This document shows positions 51,130 through 60,684 of a stretch of 64,000 nt of DNA, in pieces. The notes under the pieces were generated by a model that did no database searches, was not told where the DNA came from, and worked only from the letters and a program-made list of their open reading frames with translations. The DNA is taken from NCBI GenBank assembly GCA_036266835.1, contig DATAXD010000070.1, positions 1 to 64,000 of the forward strand, written 5' to 3'. The stretch's first letter is position 1. The number at the start of each line of letters is the position of its first letter. The DNA is from Galbitalea sp036266835. GTDB lineage: Bacteria > Actinomycetota > Actinomycetes > Actinomycetales > Microbacteriaceae. Made by a program: the position numbers and the translations under genes.

Positions 51130-52217
51130 CGGATCGTTTGCAACCCGAGCGTGATGAGTTCGTCGATCAGGTCGGAGTAGCTCAGCCCCGAGGCCATCCA
51201 GCACTTCGGGAACATCGAGATCGGTGTGAATCCGGGCATCGTGTTGATTTCATTGACGATGAAGTCGGTGCCGGTGAAAAAGAAGTCGACCCTCGCAAGA
51301 CCCGAACCGTCGATCGCCTCGAAGGCTCGCGCGGCCACTCGTTGCAACTCCCGCAGTTCACCCTCCTGCAGCTCGGTGGGGCAGATGAGCTGGGCACTGT
51401 CCGGGTCCAGGTATTTGGCCTCGAAATCGTAGAACTCGCGGTCGACCATCACAATCTCGCCGGGCAGCGAGACCCGCGTCGGACCGCCGTCCCGACCCGA
51501 CAGCACGCCGCACTCGATCTCGCGTCCTTCGACCGCGGACTCGATGAGCGCCTTCTTGTCCTCGGCGAAGGCGGTGGCGAGCGCGGCATCCAGTTCGTCC
51601 CACTCGGATACCTTCGTCACACCGACCGATGAGCCCGACCGTGCCGGCTTGACGAAGGCGGGCAGCCCGAGCCCGTGGGCACGCCCCAGCCACAGCTCGT
51701 TTTGCGTGGTCCACTGGTGCGGGGTGACGGTGATCCACGGTGCGACCTGTACGCCCGCGGCCGCGAGCGCGTTCTTGGTGAAGTGTTTGTCCATCCCGAG
51801 AGCACTCGCCAGCACCCCGTTGCCGACATACGGCAGACCGGTCAACTCGAGCAGCCCCTGCAGTGTGCCGTCTTCGCCGAAGGGACCATGGAGAAGCGGA
51901 AACACCACATCGATGTCGCCGAGCGAGCGAAGCTGGCCGCCGGCATCCAGGTACCGCAGCTCTCGCGAGAGTGCCGACTCCGGCCACAGGATGCGGGTGC
52001 CATTGTCGTGGATTTCGGGCATGTTGTCGGGATCCATGACGAACTTCGACGAATCGTCGTCCTCCAAAGTGAACGCACCATCGCGGGTGATGCCCACCGG
52101 TATCACGTCGTACTTAGACCGATCCATCGCCTCGAGCACCCCGCCAGCGGTCGAGCAGCTGATCGTGTGCTCAGAAGATCGGCCACCGAAGAGGATGACG
52201 ACGGTCAGTTTGGCCAC
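51126..52217 (-). CDS. ddl: D-alanine--D-alanine ligase
   Basis: ATP-grasp ligase making D-Ala-D-Ala for peptidoglycan. 363 residues: VILFGGRSSEHTISCSTAGG, PLLHGPFGEDGTLQGLLEL, GLPAFVKPARSGSSVGVTKV, EINTMPGFTPISMFPKCW. Start ATG at 52217. Follows gpsA by 2 bp. The inserted family loop is of normal size; no vancomycin-resistance-type residue changes can be confirmed by eye. Confidence 0.96.
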   Translation of the reverse strand: MAKLTVVILFGGRSSEHTISCSTAGGVLEAMDRSKYDVIPVGITRDGAFTLEDDDSSKFVMDPDNMPEIHDNGTRILWPESALSRELRYLDAGGQLRSLGDIDVVFPLLHGPFGEDGTLQGLLELTGLPYVGNGVLASALGMDKHFTKNALAAAGVQVAPWITVTPHQWTTQNELWLGRAHGLGLPAFVKPARSGSSVGVTKVSEWDELDAALATAFAEDKKALIESAVEGREIECGVLSGRDGGPTRVSLPGEIVMVDREFYDFEAKYLDPDSAQLICPTELQEGELRELQRVAARAFEAIDGSGLARVDFFFTGTDFIVNEINTMPGFTPISMFPKCWMASGLSYSDLIDELITLGLQTIR

Positions 52218-52219
52218 GC

Positions 52220-53224
52220 TTACTCTCCCTGGGGCGTCGGATCTGTCGTGAGATGAGGAGCGATATCTCTCGGATTCAGCGTACCGGCGAGAACCTCTGC
52301 GACCTGGCTGACGATCGGCATCTCGACTCCCTTGGCGAGCGCGAGCTCGAGAATCGGCGCGACGGATGCGAGACCCTCCGCCGTCTGGTTCATCTGTTTG
52401 ATGACCTCGGAGAAGCTGTACCCCTGTCCGAGGAGTCGACCGGCCGTGTTGTTGCGTGAGAGAGATGATTCGCAGGTCGCAATCAGGTCGCCGAGACCGG
52501 CGAGCCCCGACAGTGTCTCCACTCGAGCGCCGTAAGCGACAGAGAAGTCGGTCATCTCGGCGAGGCCACGCGTGATGATCGAGGCCTTGGTGTTCTCGCC
52601 GTAACCCACACCATCGACGATTCCGATCGCGACGGCGATCAGGTTCTTCAGCACCCCGCCGAACTCGGTGCCGATGACATCCGTATTCACGAACGAACGG
52701 AAGTACGGATTCGTCGCGACCATCGCAACCGCCGTCGCGGTCTCGAGACTCTCGGATGAGATAACCGCGGCAGTCGGCTGTTCCTTCGCAATCTCGAGGG
52801 CGAGGTTCGGGCCGGATGCCACGGCAATGCGCTCGGGCGGAAGCTGAAGCTCCTGATAGAGCACCTCGCTCATCCGGGCCCGCGTGCCTTTCTCGACACC
52901 CTTCATCAGCGACACCACGACCGCGTCGTCAGGGAGCAACTCGCCCACGGCGCCGAGGTTCTCGCGCAGTGACTGGCTGGGCACCGAAATGTACACCTGC
53001 TGGGCACCATCGAGCACCGCGGCGAGATCGGAACTCGCCCGCAGCGCGCGCGGAAGGTTAATGCCGGGCAGGTAATCACTGTTGCGCTTCGACTCGGAGA
53101 TCTCGCGCGCCAGCTCCGGCCGCCTCGCCCACAGCACCGTTTCGGCGCCGCCGTCGGTGAGGATCTTTGCGAAGGTCGTCCCCCACGAGCCGGCTCCGAG
53201 CACGGCAACTCTGGTCTGATTCAA
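52220..53224 (-). CDS. gpsA: NAD(P)-dependent glycerol-3-phosphate dehydrogenase
   Basis: 334 residues: AVLGAGSWGTTFAKILTDGG, LMKGVEKGTRARMSEVL, VASGPNLALEIAKEQPTAAV, GVLKNLIAVAIGIVDGVGYG and GLAGLGDLIATCESSLSRNN. Produces sn-glycerol-3-phosphate for phospholipids. Start ATG at 53224 overlaps the plsC stop (53221) by 4 bp, so the acyltransferase and this enzyme are coupled. Confidence 0.96.
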   Translation of the reverse strand: MNQTRVAVLGAGSWGTTFAKILTDGGAETVLWARRPELAREISESKRNSDYLPGINLPRALRASSDLAAVLDGAQQVYISVPSQSLRENLGAVGELLPDDAVVVSLMKGVEKGTRARMSEVLYQELQLPPERIAVASGPNLALEIAKEQPTAAVISSESLETATAVAMVATNPYFRSFVNTDVIGTEFGGVLKNLIAVAIGIVDGVGYGENTKASIITRGLAEMTDFSVAYGARVETLSGLAGLGDLIATCESSLSRNNTAGRLLGQGYSFSEVIKQMNQTAEGLASVAPILELALAKGVEMPIVSQVAEVLAGTLNPRDIAPHLTTDPTPQGE

Positions 53225-53976
53225 AACTCCCCCGTTTCGGACTGGTGCCTGGCTACCGGATCCCAGCGCTCGGTGGGCGCCTTCTCGCCGCGAAGGTCTT
53301 CGAGAAGGGCCGTGATGGCCCGCATGACGAGTTCGGTTGCTTCGGCGAGCATCCGGGTCGTCCGCGGCTGGCCTCGATAGGCGGACAGGTCAACGGGATC
53401 GCCGTACTTGACCGTGATGTTTTTGCGCGGGAAGAGACTCAGCTTGCCATACCGCGGCAATACCAGCTGCGTGCCCCAATGCGCGACGGGCACAATCGGG
53501 ATGTCGGCATCCAGCGCCATCCGCACGGCCCCCAGCTTGCCGCGCATCGGCCAGAGATCCGGCTCGCGAGTGAGCGTGCCCTCCGGATAGATGATGACCG
53601 CGAGACCGTGTTCGGTGATCTGTCGGGCGGCAGCGAGTGGATCGGACTGGCGGGCTGCGCCCTCACGCTCCACCGGCACCTGCTTCGTGCGCCGCATGAT
53701 GGCGCCGAGCACGGGAATCTTGAACAGCGATGCCTTCGCGAGGAACCGCGGCATCCGTCCGACCTTCCACATCGCGACTCCGATGACCAGCGGGTCGATC
53801 TCGCTGTAGTGATCCGGGGCCAGCACGAATGCGCCAGACTGCGGCGCCTTTTCGCCGTCAACGATGGTGATCCTCGACAGCGCGCCCATCAGGGGAATGA
53901 CGAGGACGGCCAGAAATCGCCAGATCGCGGTTTTCTCGGAACGGTGCGCTGATGAAGCGGGGACGTCGGCCACCAC
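53221..53976 (-). CDS. plsC: 1-acyl-sn-glycerol-3-phosphate acyltransferase
   Basis: 251 residues. Acyltransferase block I HYSEID (H-x4-D form), block III YPEGTLTRE, block IV PVAHWGTQL; an N-terminal hydrophobic helix WRFLAVLVIPLMGALS anchors it. Forms phosphatidic acid. Start GTG or ATG at 53976; the exact start is not certain. Between murA and gpsA on one strand, so membrane and cell-wall precursor genes share an operon. Confidence 0.92.
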   Translation of the reverse strand: MVADVPASSAHRSEKTAIWRFLAVLVIPLMGALSRITIVDGEKAPQSGAFVLAPDHYSEIDPLVIGVAMWKVGRMPRFLAKASLFKIPVLGAIMRRTKQVPVEREGAARQSDPLAAARQITEHGLAVIIYPEGTLTREPDLWPMRGKLGAVRMALDADIPIVPVAHWGTQLVLPRYGKLSLFPRKNITVKYGDPVDLSAYRGQPRTTRMLAEATELVMRAITALLEDLRGEKAPTERWDPVARHQSETGEF

Positions 53977-53987
53977 CGGCTTAGCTT

Positions 53988-55343
53988 TCAGCCGTCGTAA
54001 CTGAAGTCGGCTCCGAGCAGCTCGAGCTTGTCGATGAAATGCTCGTAGCCACGGCTGATGATGCCGACGTTGCTGATGGTCGACGTTCCGTCTGCCGTGA
54101 GGGCCGCAATCAAGTGACTGAAGCCGCCGCGCAGGTCAGGCACCGTGATGTCCGCACCGTGCAGGGGCGTCGGTCCGGTGATGACTGCCGCCTGCTCGAA
54201 TTCGCGACGCGCGACCCTGCGCGCGTAGCCGGCGAGTCCGGACTTGTGAACGACGATGTCAGCACCCATCGCGATCAGCGCATCGGTGAAACCGAAACGG
54301 TTCTCATAGACGGTCTCGTGCACGATCGAGGTGCCCTGTGCCTTCGTGAGCGCAACGATGAGCGGCTGCTGCCAGTCCGTCATGAAGCCCGGATGAACAT
54401 CCGTCTCGACGACGACGGGCTTCAGATCTGCGCCGGGGTGATAGAACCGGATGCCGTCGTCATGGACATCGAATGCGCCGCCGACCTTGCGGAAGATGTT
54501 GACGAACGTCATGAGTTCCTGCTGCTTGGCGCCGCCGACGAAGATGTCGCCCTCGGTCGCCAGCGCAGCGGATGCCCAGCTCGCCGCCTCATTTCGGTCG
54601 AACAGCGCGCGATGCGTGTAGCCGGTAAGCCGCTCGACACCCTCGATATAGATGACGCGATTGGCCTCGACCGTGATGATCGCGCCCATCTTCTGCAGGA
54701 TGGCGATGAGATCCATGATCTCGGGCTCGATTGCCGCGTTCTTGAGTTCGGTGACACCGTCGGCCCGCACCGCTGTGAGAAGAACCTGCTCCGTCGCTCC
54801 GACGCTCGGGTAGGGCAACTCGATGTCGGCGCCCTTGAGGCCGTTTGGCGCGGTGAGGCGGAAGCCCTCGTAGCTCTTGTCGACGATCGCACCGAAGGCA
54901 CGCAAAGCGTCCATATGGAAGTCGATCGGACGATCGCCGATCCGGCATCCTCCGAGGTCGGGGATGAGGGCTTCGCCCAGGCGATGAAGCAACGGCCCGC
55001 AGAACAGGATCGGGATGCGGCTCGAGCCGGCGAGCGCGTCGATCTCGGCAAAATGCGCCTTGAGCACGTTGCTCGGATCGAGCTCGAGTTCGCCCGGTGC
55101 GGTCTGGGTAACGGAGACGCCGTATGCCTCGAGCATCCCGGTGACCACCCGGACATCGCTGATCTCGGGCACGTTGATCAGCTTGCTCGGCGTATCGCCG
55201 AGGAGCGCTGCAACCATGGCCTTGGTGGCCAGATTCTTGGCGCCGCGCACCTCGATGCGTCCACGCAGCGGCTTACCGCCGTGGATGGTGATCGAATCGG
55301 ATTTCAATCCCACCCGCTCCCGCGCCTTCTGGGCGTCCGTCAT
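53988..55343 (-). CDS. murA: UDP-N-acetylglucosamine 1-carboxyvinyltransferase
   Basis: First committed step of peptidoglycan synthesis (enolpyruvyl transfer). 451 residues from the ATG at 55343; a TTG at 55352 is an alternative start. VRGAKNLATKAM supplies the conserved Lys-Asn pair, GGCRIGDRPIDFHMDALRAFG the active-site Cys (mycobacteria carry Asp there and are fosfomycin-resistant; this enzyme keeps the Cys), and DLRGGFSHLIAALTADG near the C-terminus. Nine bases after leuD. Confidence 0.95.
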   Translation of the reverse strand: MTDAQKARERVGLKSDSITIHGGKPLRGRIEVRGAKNLATKAMVAALLGDTPSKLINVPEISDVRVVTGMLEAYGVSVTQTAPGELELDPSNVLKAHFAEIDALAGSSRIPILFCGPLLHRLGEALIPDLGGCRIGDRPIDFHMDALRAFGAIVDKSYEGFRLTAPNGLKGADIELPYPSVGATEQVLLTAVRADGVTELKNAAIEPEIMDLIAILQKMGAIITVEANRVIYIEGVERLTGYTHRALFDRNEAASWASAALATEGDIFVGGAKQQELMTFVNIFRKVGGAFDVHDDGIRFYHPGADLKPVVVETDVHPGFMTDWQQPLIVALTKAQGTSIVHETVYENRFGFTDALIAMGADIVVHKSGLAGYARRVARREFEQAAVITGPTPLHGADITVPDLRGGFSHLIAALTADGTSTISNVGIISRGYEHFIDKLELLGADFSYDG

Positions 55344-55352
55344 GAGACTCAA

Positions 55353-55949
55353 CTATTTCACCGGCAATGTCTTGGGCCGCCACGATTCCCGGCGGGCTTC
55401 GAATTCTGTAATCCGCGCCTCATCGCGCAAGGTCAGACCGATGTCGTCCAGACCCTCGAGCAAACGCCATCTAGTGTAATCGTCGATCTCAAAGGGCACG
55501 GTGGTCTCGCCAATCGTCGCGGTCTTCGCGCCCAGGTCTACCGAAATCTGGATTCCGGGGGTGGTATCGATGAGCGACCAGAGCTTCTCGACATCCTGCT
55601 CGCTGATCGTGCCGGTGAGCAACCCCTGTTTGCCGGAGTTGCCGCGGAAGATGTCCCCGAACTTGGGGCTGAGGACAGCGGTGAATCCGAAGTCGCGTAG
55701 CGCCCAGACGGCGTGTTCACGGCTCGATCCGGTGCCGAAATCCGGTCCTGCGATGAGGATTCCGCCGTTAGCGTACTCGGGCTGGTTCAAGACGAAATCG
55801 GGGTCCTGGCGCCACGCGTGGAACAGGGCGTCGTCATATCCGGTCTTCGTGACGCGCTTCAGGAATACGGCCGGGATGATCTGGTCCGTGTCGACGTTGG
55901 CGCGCTGAAGTGGAACTGCAGTTCCGGTGAGAACGGTGATCTTGTCCAT
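55353..55949 (-). CDS. leuD: 3-isopropylmalate dehydratase small subunit
   Basis: 198 residues: NVDTDQIIPAVFLKRVTKTG, AGPDFGTGSSREHAVWALRD, VLSPKFGDIFRGNSGKQGLL, the swivel-domain motifs. Partner of LeuC in leucine synthesis. Start ATG at 55949, overlapping the leuC stop by 1 bp. Confidence 0.96.
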   Translation of the reverse strand: MDKITVLTGTAVPLQRANVDTDQIIPAVFLKRVTKTGYDDALFHAWRQDPDFVLNQPEYANGGILIAGPDFGTGSSREHAVWALRDFGFTAVLSPKFGDIFRGNSGKQGLLTGTISEQDVEKLWSLIDTTPGIQISVDLGAKTATIGETTVPFEIDDYTRWRLLEGLDDIGLTLRDEARITEFEARRESWRPKTLPVK

Positions 55950-57571
55950 CAGTTGCTCACCTCGTGGCTTTCGGATCGCCCGGGCTCCGAAACACCGTCA
56001 ACGTAGTCGGGGTCGACATCCAGTGTGCGAGCGCCACGGTTTGCCGTGTCGCCGGATGCCGCAGCCGACGCGTAGTCCCCGGATTCGTATCCTGGTTTCG
56101 ATACGGCTGCTCCTACTCGACCATCGGAGGATTCCAGATCCCAGGGGCTGCTGAGCGTCCCGCGAATCGCCGTAGCGGCCGCAACGAGCGGCGAGACCAG
56201 GTGCGTACGACCGCCCTTGCCCTGCCGTCCCTCGAAGTTGCGGTTCGAGGTGGATGCGCAGCGCTCGCCCGGCGCAAGCTGGTCGGGGTTCATGCCGAGG
56301 CACATCGAGCAGCCAGCGAACCGCCACTCTGCACCGAATTCCTCGACGATCTTGTCGATGCCTTCCGCTTCGGCTTCAATGCGTACTCGCGCGCTGCCCG
56401 GCACGACCATCACGCGCACGCCATCCGCTTTCTTCTGTCCTTTGATGACTGATGCGAATGCGCGGAGGTCTTCGATGCGGCTGTTGGTGCACGAGCCCAT
56501 GAACACGGCGTCGACGTGGATGTCTTTCATTGGCGTGCCTGCGGTGAGGTCCATGTATTCGAGCGCCCGCTCGGCGGACGCCCGCTCGTTCAAATCACTG
56601 AATTCTGCGGGATCCGGAACCGCTTCGCTGAGCGAAACGCCCTGTCCCGGGTTCGTGCCCCAGGTGACGAATGGCTCCAGCACATTAGCGTCGAGGTAGA
56701 CCTCGGCGTCGAACACCGCGTCGTCATCTGTCTTGAGCGTCTCCCAGTAGGCGACGGCGGCATCCCAGTCAGAGCCTTCCGGCGCGTGCGGACGACCCTT
56801 AAGGAAGTCGTACGTGATCTGGTCGGGAGCGATCATCCCGGCTCGTGCTCCGGCCTCGATCGACATGTTGCAGATGGTCATGCGGCCATCCATCGACAGC
56901 GAACGGATGGCGCTGCCGCGGTATTCAATGACATAGCCCTGGCCGCCGCCGGTGCCGATCTTGGCGATGACCGCGAGAATGATGTCCTTGGCGGTTACCC
57001 CCGGTCGCAGTTCACCCTCGACCGTGATCGCCATCGTCTTGAACTCCTGCAACGGAAGCGTCTGTGTCGCGAGCACGTGCTCGACCTCGCTGGTGCCGAT
57101 GCCGATGGCCATCGCGCCGAATGCGCCGTGCGTGGACGTGTGGGAATCTCCGCAGACGACCGTGATGCCAGGCATCGTGAGCCCCAGTTGGGGTCCGACC
57201 ACGTGGACAATGCCCTGCTCGATGTCGCCGAGCGAATGAAGACGGATGCCGAATTCCTGCGCATTCCTGCGCAGAGTTTCGATTTGCGTGCGGCTGGTGA
57301 TGTCCGCAATTGGCTTGTCGATTGCCAGCGTTGGCGTGTTGTGGTCTTCGGTAGCAATTGTGAGATCCGGGCGGCGAACCTGACGGCCCGCCATGCGAAG
57401 TCCGTCGAACGCCTGAGGGCTCGTTACTTCATGAACGAGGTGCAGATCGACGTAAATGAGATCGGGCGTGCCGTCCTCGCCCTTGACGACCAGATGGTCG
57501 TCCCACACCTTCTCGGCAAGCGTCTTGCCCGAGCGGCCGGATTCGACCGAAGAGTCAGCTTTCGGGGACAT
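55949..57571 (-). CDS. leuC: 3-isopropylmalate dehydratase large subunit, with unusual C-terminal tail
   Basis: Aconitase-family Fe-S enzyme isomerising isopropylmalate. 540 residues, against about 470-480 usual. Substrate/cluster motifs: VVCGDSHTSTHGAFGA, FMGSCTNSRIEDLR, CSMCLGMNPDQLAPGERCAS (cluster Cys). The normal end HLVSPLVAAATAIRGTLSSP is followed by about 60 extra residues: a stretch encoded by a palindromic repeat (DGRVGAAVSKPGY) and then an Asp/Gly/Ala-rich tail. Start ATG at 57571. Confidence 0.95.
   Translation of the reverse strand: MSPKADSSVESGRSGKTLAEKVWDDHLVVKGEDGTPDLIYVDLHLVHEVTSPQAFDGLRMAGRQVRRPDLTIATEDHNTPTLAIDKPIADITSRTQIETLRRNAQEFGIRLHSLGDIEQGIVHVVGPQLGLTMPGITVVCGDSHTSTHGAFGAMAIGIGTSEVEHVLATQTLPLQEFKTMAITVEGELRPGVTAKDIILAVIAKIGTGGGQGYVIEYRGSAIRSLSMDGRMTICNMSIEAGARAGMIAPDQITYDFLKGRPHAPEGSDWDAAVAYWETLKTDDDAVFDAEVYLDANVLEPFVTWGTNPGQGVSLSEAVPDPAEFSDLNERASAERALEYMDLTAGTPMKDIHVDAVFMGSCTNSRIEDLRAFASVIKGQKKADGVRVMVVPGSARVRIEAEAEGIDKIVEEFGAEWRFAGCSMCLGMNPDQLAPGERCASTSNRNFEGRQGKGGRTHLVSPLVAAATAIRGTLSSPWDLESSDGRVGAAVSKPGYESGDYASAAASGDTANRGARTLDVDPDYVDGVSEPGRSESHEVSN
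56094..56128. repeat. REP-like palindromic repeat, copy 3 (in leuC tail)
   Basis: TGGTTTCGATACGG ... CTACTCGACCATCGG with a short GG/CC middle; the ends match those at 6240-6286 and 24296-24341. It is translated in frame, as is the smc copy, here as part of the C-terminal extension of leuC (about residues 480-493). Confidence 0.65.
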
Positions 57572-57798
57572 TCATCGAGGTTATCACCCGCGTGAATGCA
57601 GTCTCCGGAAGTCATTCATCTCGGCCGCGGAGCTGCGAATCCGCTGGCGACGATGCGGCGCGCGCACGTTCGAAAAGACCGACCCGCTTGCCCCTAAAAC
57701 CATGGGCATGCCTACCCATCGCGGGGCACCGCCGTTCCTGCCAGAATCTTGTTGTCGTTCGGAATCCACGAACCCCCAGGAGAAGCGGAGTGTTCGGT

Positions 57799-59091
57799 AT
57801 GAGGATGCGCAACAGTGCGGTGATTGTCGGCCTTGCTGCGGTGGCATTAGCCTTCGCGGGTGCGGCGCCCGCTCTTGCGGATTCGTACGCGCCCGGAACG
57901 ACTCTCGCCACACTCAATCTGGAGGCGAATCCGCAGGATGCCGCCATCGCAGCAAACGGGCAAACGGCGTACGTGACTACCCTCGACGGCGAAACTGTCG
58001 ATGTCATCGCTCTCTCAAGCTTGTCGGTGACAAGCACGATCCAGCTCGGCCAGCAGGCCGGAGCGGTGAAACTCACCTCCTCGGACCACGACCTTCTCGT
58101 CACGGAGGCGCAGCGGAACGCTGTCGCTGTCGTCGATCTCGGCACCGAAGAGACCTCGAAAACCATCGCGGTGGGCTCAGATCCGATCGCCCTGGCGACG
58201 GTGCCCGGCACGACGAAGTTTGTGACCTCGAACTATGGTTCGGGCACCGTGACGCTCGCCGATCGTTCGAGCGGAAAATCCAAACAGATCGCGGTGGGCG
58301 CGAAGCCGTGGGGCATCGTCGTTGCGCCGAACGGAAAGTTCGCCTACGTCGCGATTCAGTCATCCAACTCGATCGCGGAAATCGACCTCGCGAGCGCGAC
58401 GGTCACCCGTACCATGCCGGCCGGTTCGCGACCCGCCTACCTGGCGATGGCTCCGGATGGAAGTGGGCTTTACGTCGCGGATGCCGGCGACGGGAGCGTG
58501 TCCACCATCGACGTGGGCACGGGAACCCTGACCAACAGCGTGTCCGTGGGTGGAAAACCCTGGGGCATCGATGTTTCGCCGAGCGGTGATTTCCTCTATA
58601 TATGCGACAACTCGGGTAACCGGCTGGTCATTGTCGACACCCGCAGCGACAGTGTTGTGTCGTCGACAGACACCGGCGTCAACCCTGACTTTGTTGACGC
58701 ATCCCCGTCGGGAAATGTCGTTGTGGTTCCCAACAGCACGTCGAATACGGTGTCGATTCTGGCCGGTGCCGACCCCGACGAGTCGAGTTCGTCGCAGGGC
58801 ACGACCAGCGGTGATCAAGGCTCGAGCGACACCGACCAAGGCTCGGCAGTTTCCGGCCAGACAGACGGTAGCGGTAGCAACGGCGACTACGGAAATGCCG
58901 GCACCAACGCTACCAACGGAAATTACGGCATCGGCACCGTCGATGGGATCCCCGCAGATCCGGATGCGAGCCTGGACTCGGGACCCGGATCGGTCATTGC
59001 TCTGTGGCTGATCATCGCGTACTTCCTCATCTGCGGGATCGCGATCATCATCCTGGCGTCTCGACCGCGGCAAGGGGATCCGCGCAACTAG
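57799..59091 (+). CDS. Secreted YncE/SMP-30-like beta-propeller protein with C-terminal membrane anchor
   Basis: 430 residues. The start is ATG at 57799, or GTG at 57790 with AGGAG 7 nt upstream. N-terminal signal peptide MRMRNSAVIVGLAAVALAFA, ending ALAD. About seven propeller blades of the type VAPNGKFAYVAIQSSNSIAE and MAPDGSGLYVADAGDGSVST, then a Ser/Gly/Thr/Asn-rich linker and a C-terminal helix (VIALWLIIAYFLICGIAIII) with a short positively charged tail. Looks like a surface-exposed sensor or adhesin. It precedes, on the opposite strand, the ESX-associated genes; no sequence evidence that it belongs to them. Confidence 0.75.
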   Translation: MRMRNSAVIVGLAAVALAFAGAAPALADSYAPGTTLATLNLEANPQDAAIAANGQTAYVTTLDGETVDVIALSSLSVTSTIQLGQQAGAVKLTSSDHDLLVTEAQRNAVAVVDLGTEETSKTIAVGSDPIALATVPGTTKFVTSNYGSGTVTLADRSSGKSKQIAVGAKPWGIVVAPNGKFAYVAIQSSNSIAEIDLASATVTRTMPAGSRPAYLAMAPDGSGLYVADAGDGSVSTIDVGTGTLTNSVSVGGKPWGIDVSPSGDFLYICDNSGNRLVIVDTRSDSVVSSTDTGVNPDFVDASPSGNVVVVPNSTSNTVSILAGADPDESSSSQGTTSGDQGSSDTDQGSAVSGQTDGSGSNGDYGNAGTNATNGNYGIGTVDGIPADPDASLDSGPGSVIALWLIIAYFLICGIAIIILASRPRQGDPRN

Positions 59092-59121
59092 TCGCGGCCG
59101 TGCATGCGATCGTGCGCGATG

Positions 59122-60684
59122 CTAGATGTCCTTCGCGGTAAACGTCCGCACACTGAACTGGGCAGAAATCTCGTCATTCCACAGCTGGATGAACGCCTGT
59201 TTCGCCTGCTCGGCTCGAGTCGCGATCGCCAATGCGGAACGATAGCTCGCCTTGCCGTCGCTGCAGTCGCCGGATGCCATGGTTGAGCCTGCCGAGACAT
59301 ACCCCTCATCGGCCTGTTCAGACAGGCTGAGCGCGTACTTGAGGCGCGCGAGGAGTGTTGCTCCGTCGGGCACCTGGTCGACGGGGGTCGACTGGACTGC
59401 GTTGAGCAGGTCGGTGCGTGCCTGGGTGAGGTCGGTCAGCGATTGCACGTCCTCGTTCGTTACAGAGCATGCGTTGAGGGGCTGGAGCACGGACTTGACC
59501 TCGGAGCGCGCGGATGCGGACTTCTCAAGGATCTCGACGAGATAGTTGACCTGAGCGGTAGCCGTATCGTTCGGAGTGTCGACGTCGTAGGCGCCGGTTC
59601 CCTGCCCCGCACCGCCCACACCTGCGCCCGCGAAATAGTTCGATGCGACCGAAAGCTGGACGGTCGAAGTGCCGGTCCCGATCTGCACAAGTGCTGGCGC
59701 CGAGTTGACACACACCTGCACACCGTCGTCCGTTGTGCCGCAGTACCCGTCGCCGGCCGCTTCGAGTTCTCCGCCCTGCGATGCTTCAGATCCGTCTTGG
59801 TAGCTGAAGCTGCTCATGTCGCTCGACGAAGTGCCGCAGGTCAGCAACCATCCGCCGTTCCATACGGACAAGGAAATCGGATAGCTATCCGATGGACACG
59901 CGGGAATGCCACTCTCAGCTGTGGCACCATTGCCAGCCGAGTTCGATCCACCCGTACCCCACGACGTCGACGCAACGCTCTGGTCGGAGTCCTGCGTCCA
60001 TACCATCCAACCATCGAAGGCAATTTGCGCAAGCGGTGAGGAGTAGCCGGCGGGCGTGACAGTAACGTCGTTACTCTGCTCGGCGCTCGCCTGCGACCAG
60101 ACGATCATCGAGTAGCCGGAACCATCATCGACACGACAGACAACTGTCGCGCCGCCGTCCCACTCGCTCCACATCACAGCGCTCGATCCATCGGGGCATG
60201 GCGGCTCCGACCCGCCCTCCGGCAGCGTTCCATAGCTCGAGCTGTTGGCTCCCGAGTCGTAATCAGGGGATGTTCCTGAGCTCTGATGGGGAACTGCAGC
60301 GACCACGATCAGGATGATCTGCACGACCAGTCCGACCAGGATCAGAGCGGCGTAGCGCCCACCCATGCTGGCCTTGGTCACGATCGCGGGCGGGGCGGAC
60401 GGGATGGTGCCAGCGGCCGCTCCTGCGCTGGTCGTCGATCGGGCCGCGAGTGCTTCTTGCGCGGCATCCGGATCCGACGTGATGGAGGCAAACTCCGCCG
60501 TATCCGACGCGCCGGCTACTTGGGGCGGGCGGGCGGGCGCGGGAGTCTGAAGTTTCCGCTTTGTCGTGGTCTCGACCGCAGCATCCGCGGGCTTTGCCTT
60601 GCCCGCGGCGGTCGTCTTGCCGGCGGCGGGCGGCGTGGTTGCGGAAGGCTTCTTCGGCTTGGCCGACGACCCGTCCTCGCTCAC
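59122..60684 (-). CDS. Single-pass membrane protein, function unknown (T7SS-neighbourhood)
   Basis: 520 residues starting GTG at 60684 (GTGA overlap with the previous gene). Cytoplasmic N-terminus rich in Lys/Pro/Ala (KPKKPSATTPPAAGKTTAAG), one transmembrane helix (AALILVGLVVQIILIVVAAV, about 111-130), then an extracytoplasmic region with Cys/Trp-rich blocks (CPDGSSAVMWSEWDGGATVV; VWNGGWLLTCGTSSS) and a C-terminal helical part. No recognised domain. Last gene of the operon that starts with the FHA gene. Confidence 0.75.
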   Translation of the reverse strand: MSEDGSSAKPKKPSATTPPAAGKTTAAGKAKPADAAVETTTKRKLQTPAPARPPQVAGASDTAEFASITSDPDAAQEALAARSTTSAGAAAGTIPSAPPAIVTKASMGGRYAALILVGLVVQIILIVVAAVPHQSSGTSPDYDSGANSSSYGTLPEGGSEPPCPDGSSAVMWSEWDGGATVVCRVDDGSGYSMIVWSQASAEQSNDVTVTPAGYSSPLAQIAFDGWMVWTQDSDQSVASTSWGTGGSNSAGNGATAESGIPACPSDSYPISLSVWNGGWLLTCGTSSSDMSSFSYQDGSEASQGGELEAAGDGYCGTTDDGVQVCVNSAPALVQIGTGTSTVQLSVASNYFAGAGVGGAGQGTGAYDVDTPNDTATAQVNYLVEILEKSASARSEVKSVLQPLNACSVTNEDVQSLTDLTQARTDLLNAVQSTPVDQVPDGATLLARLKYALSLSEQADEGYVSAGSTMASGDCSDGKASYRSALAIATRAEQAKQAFIQLWNDEISAQFSVRTFTAKDI

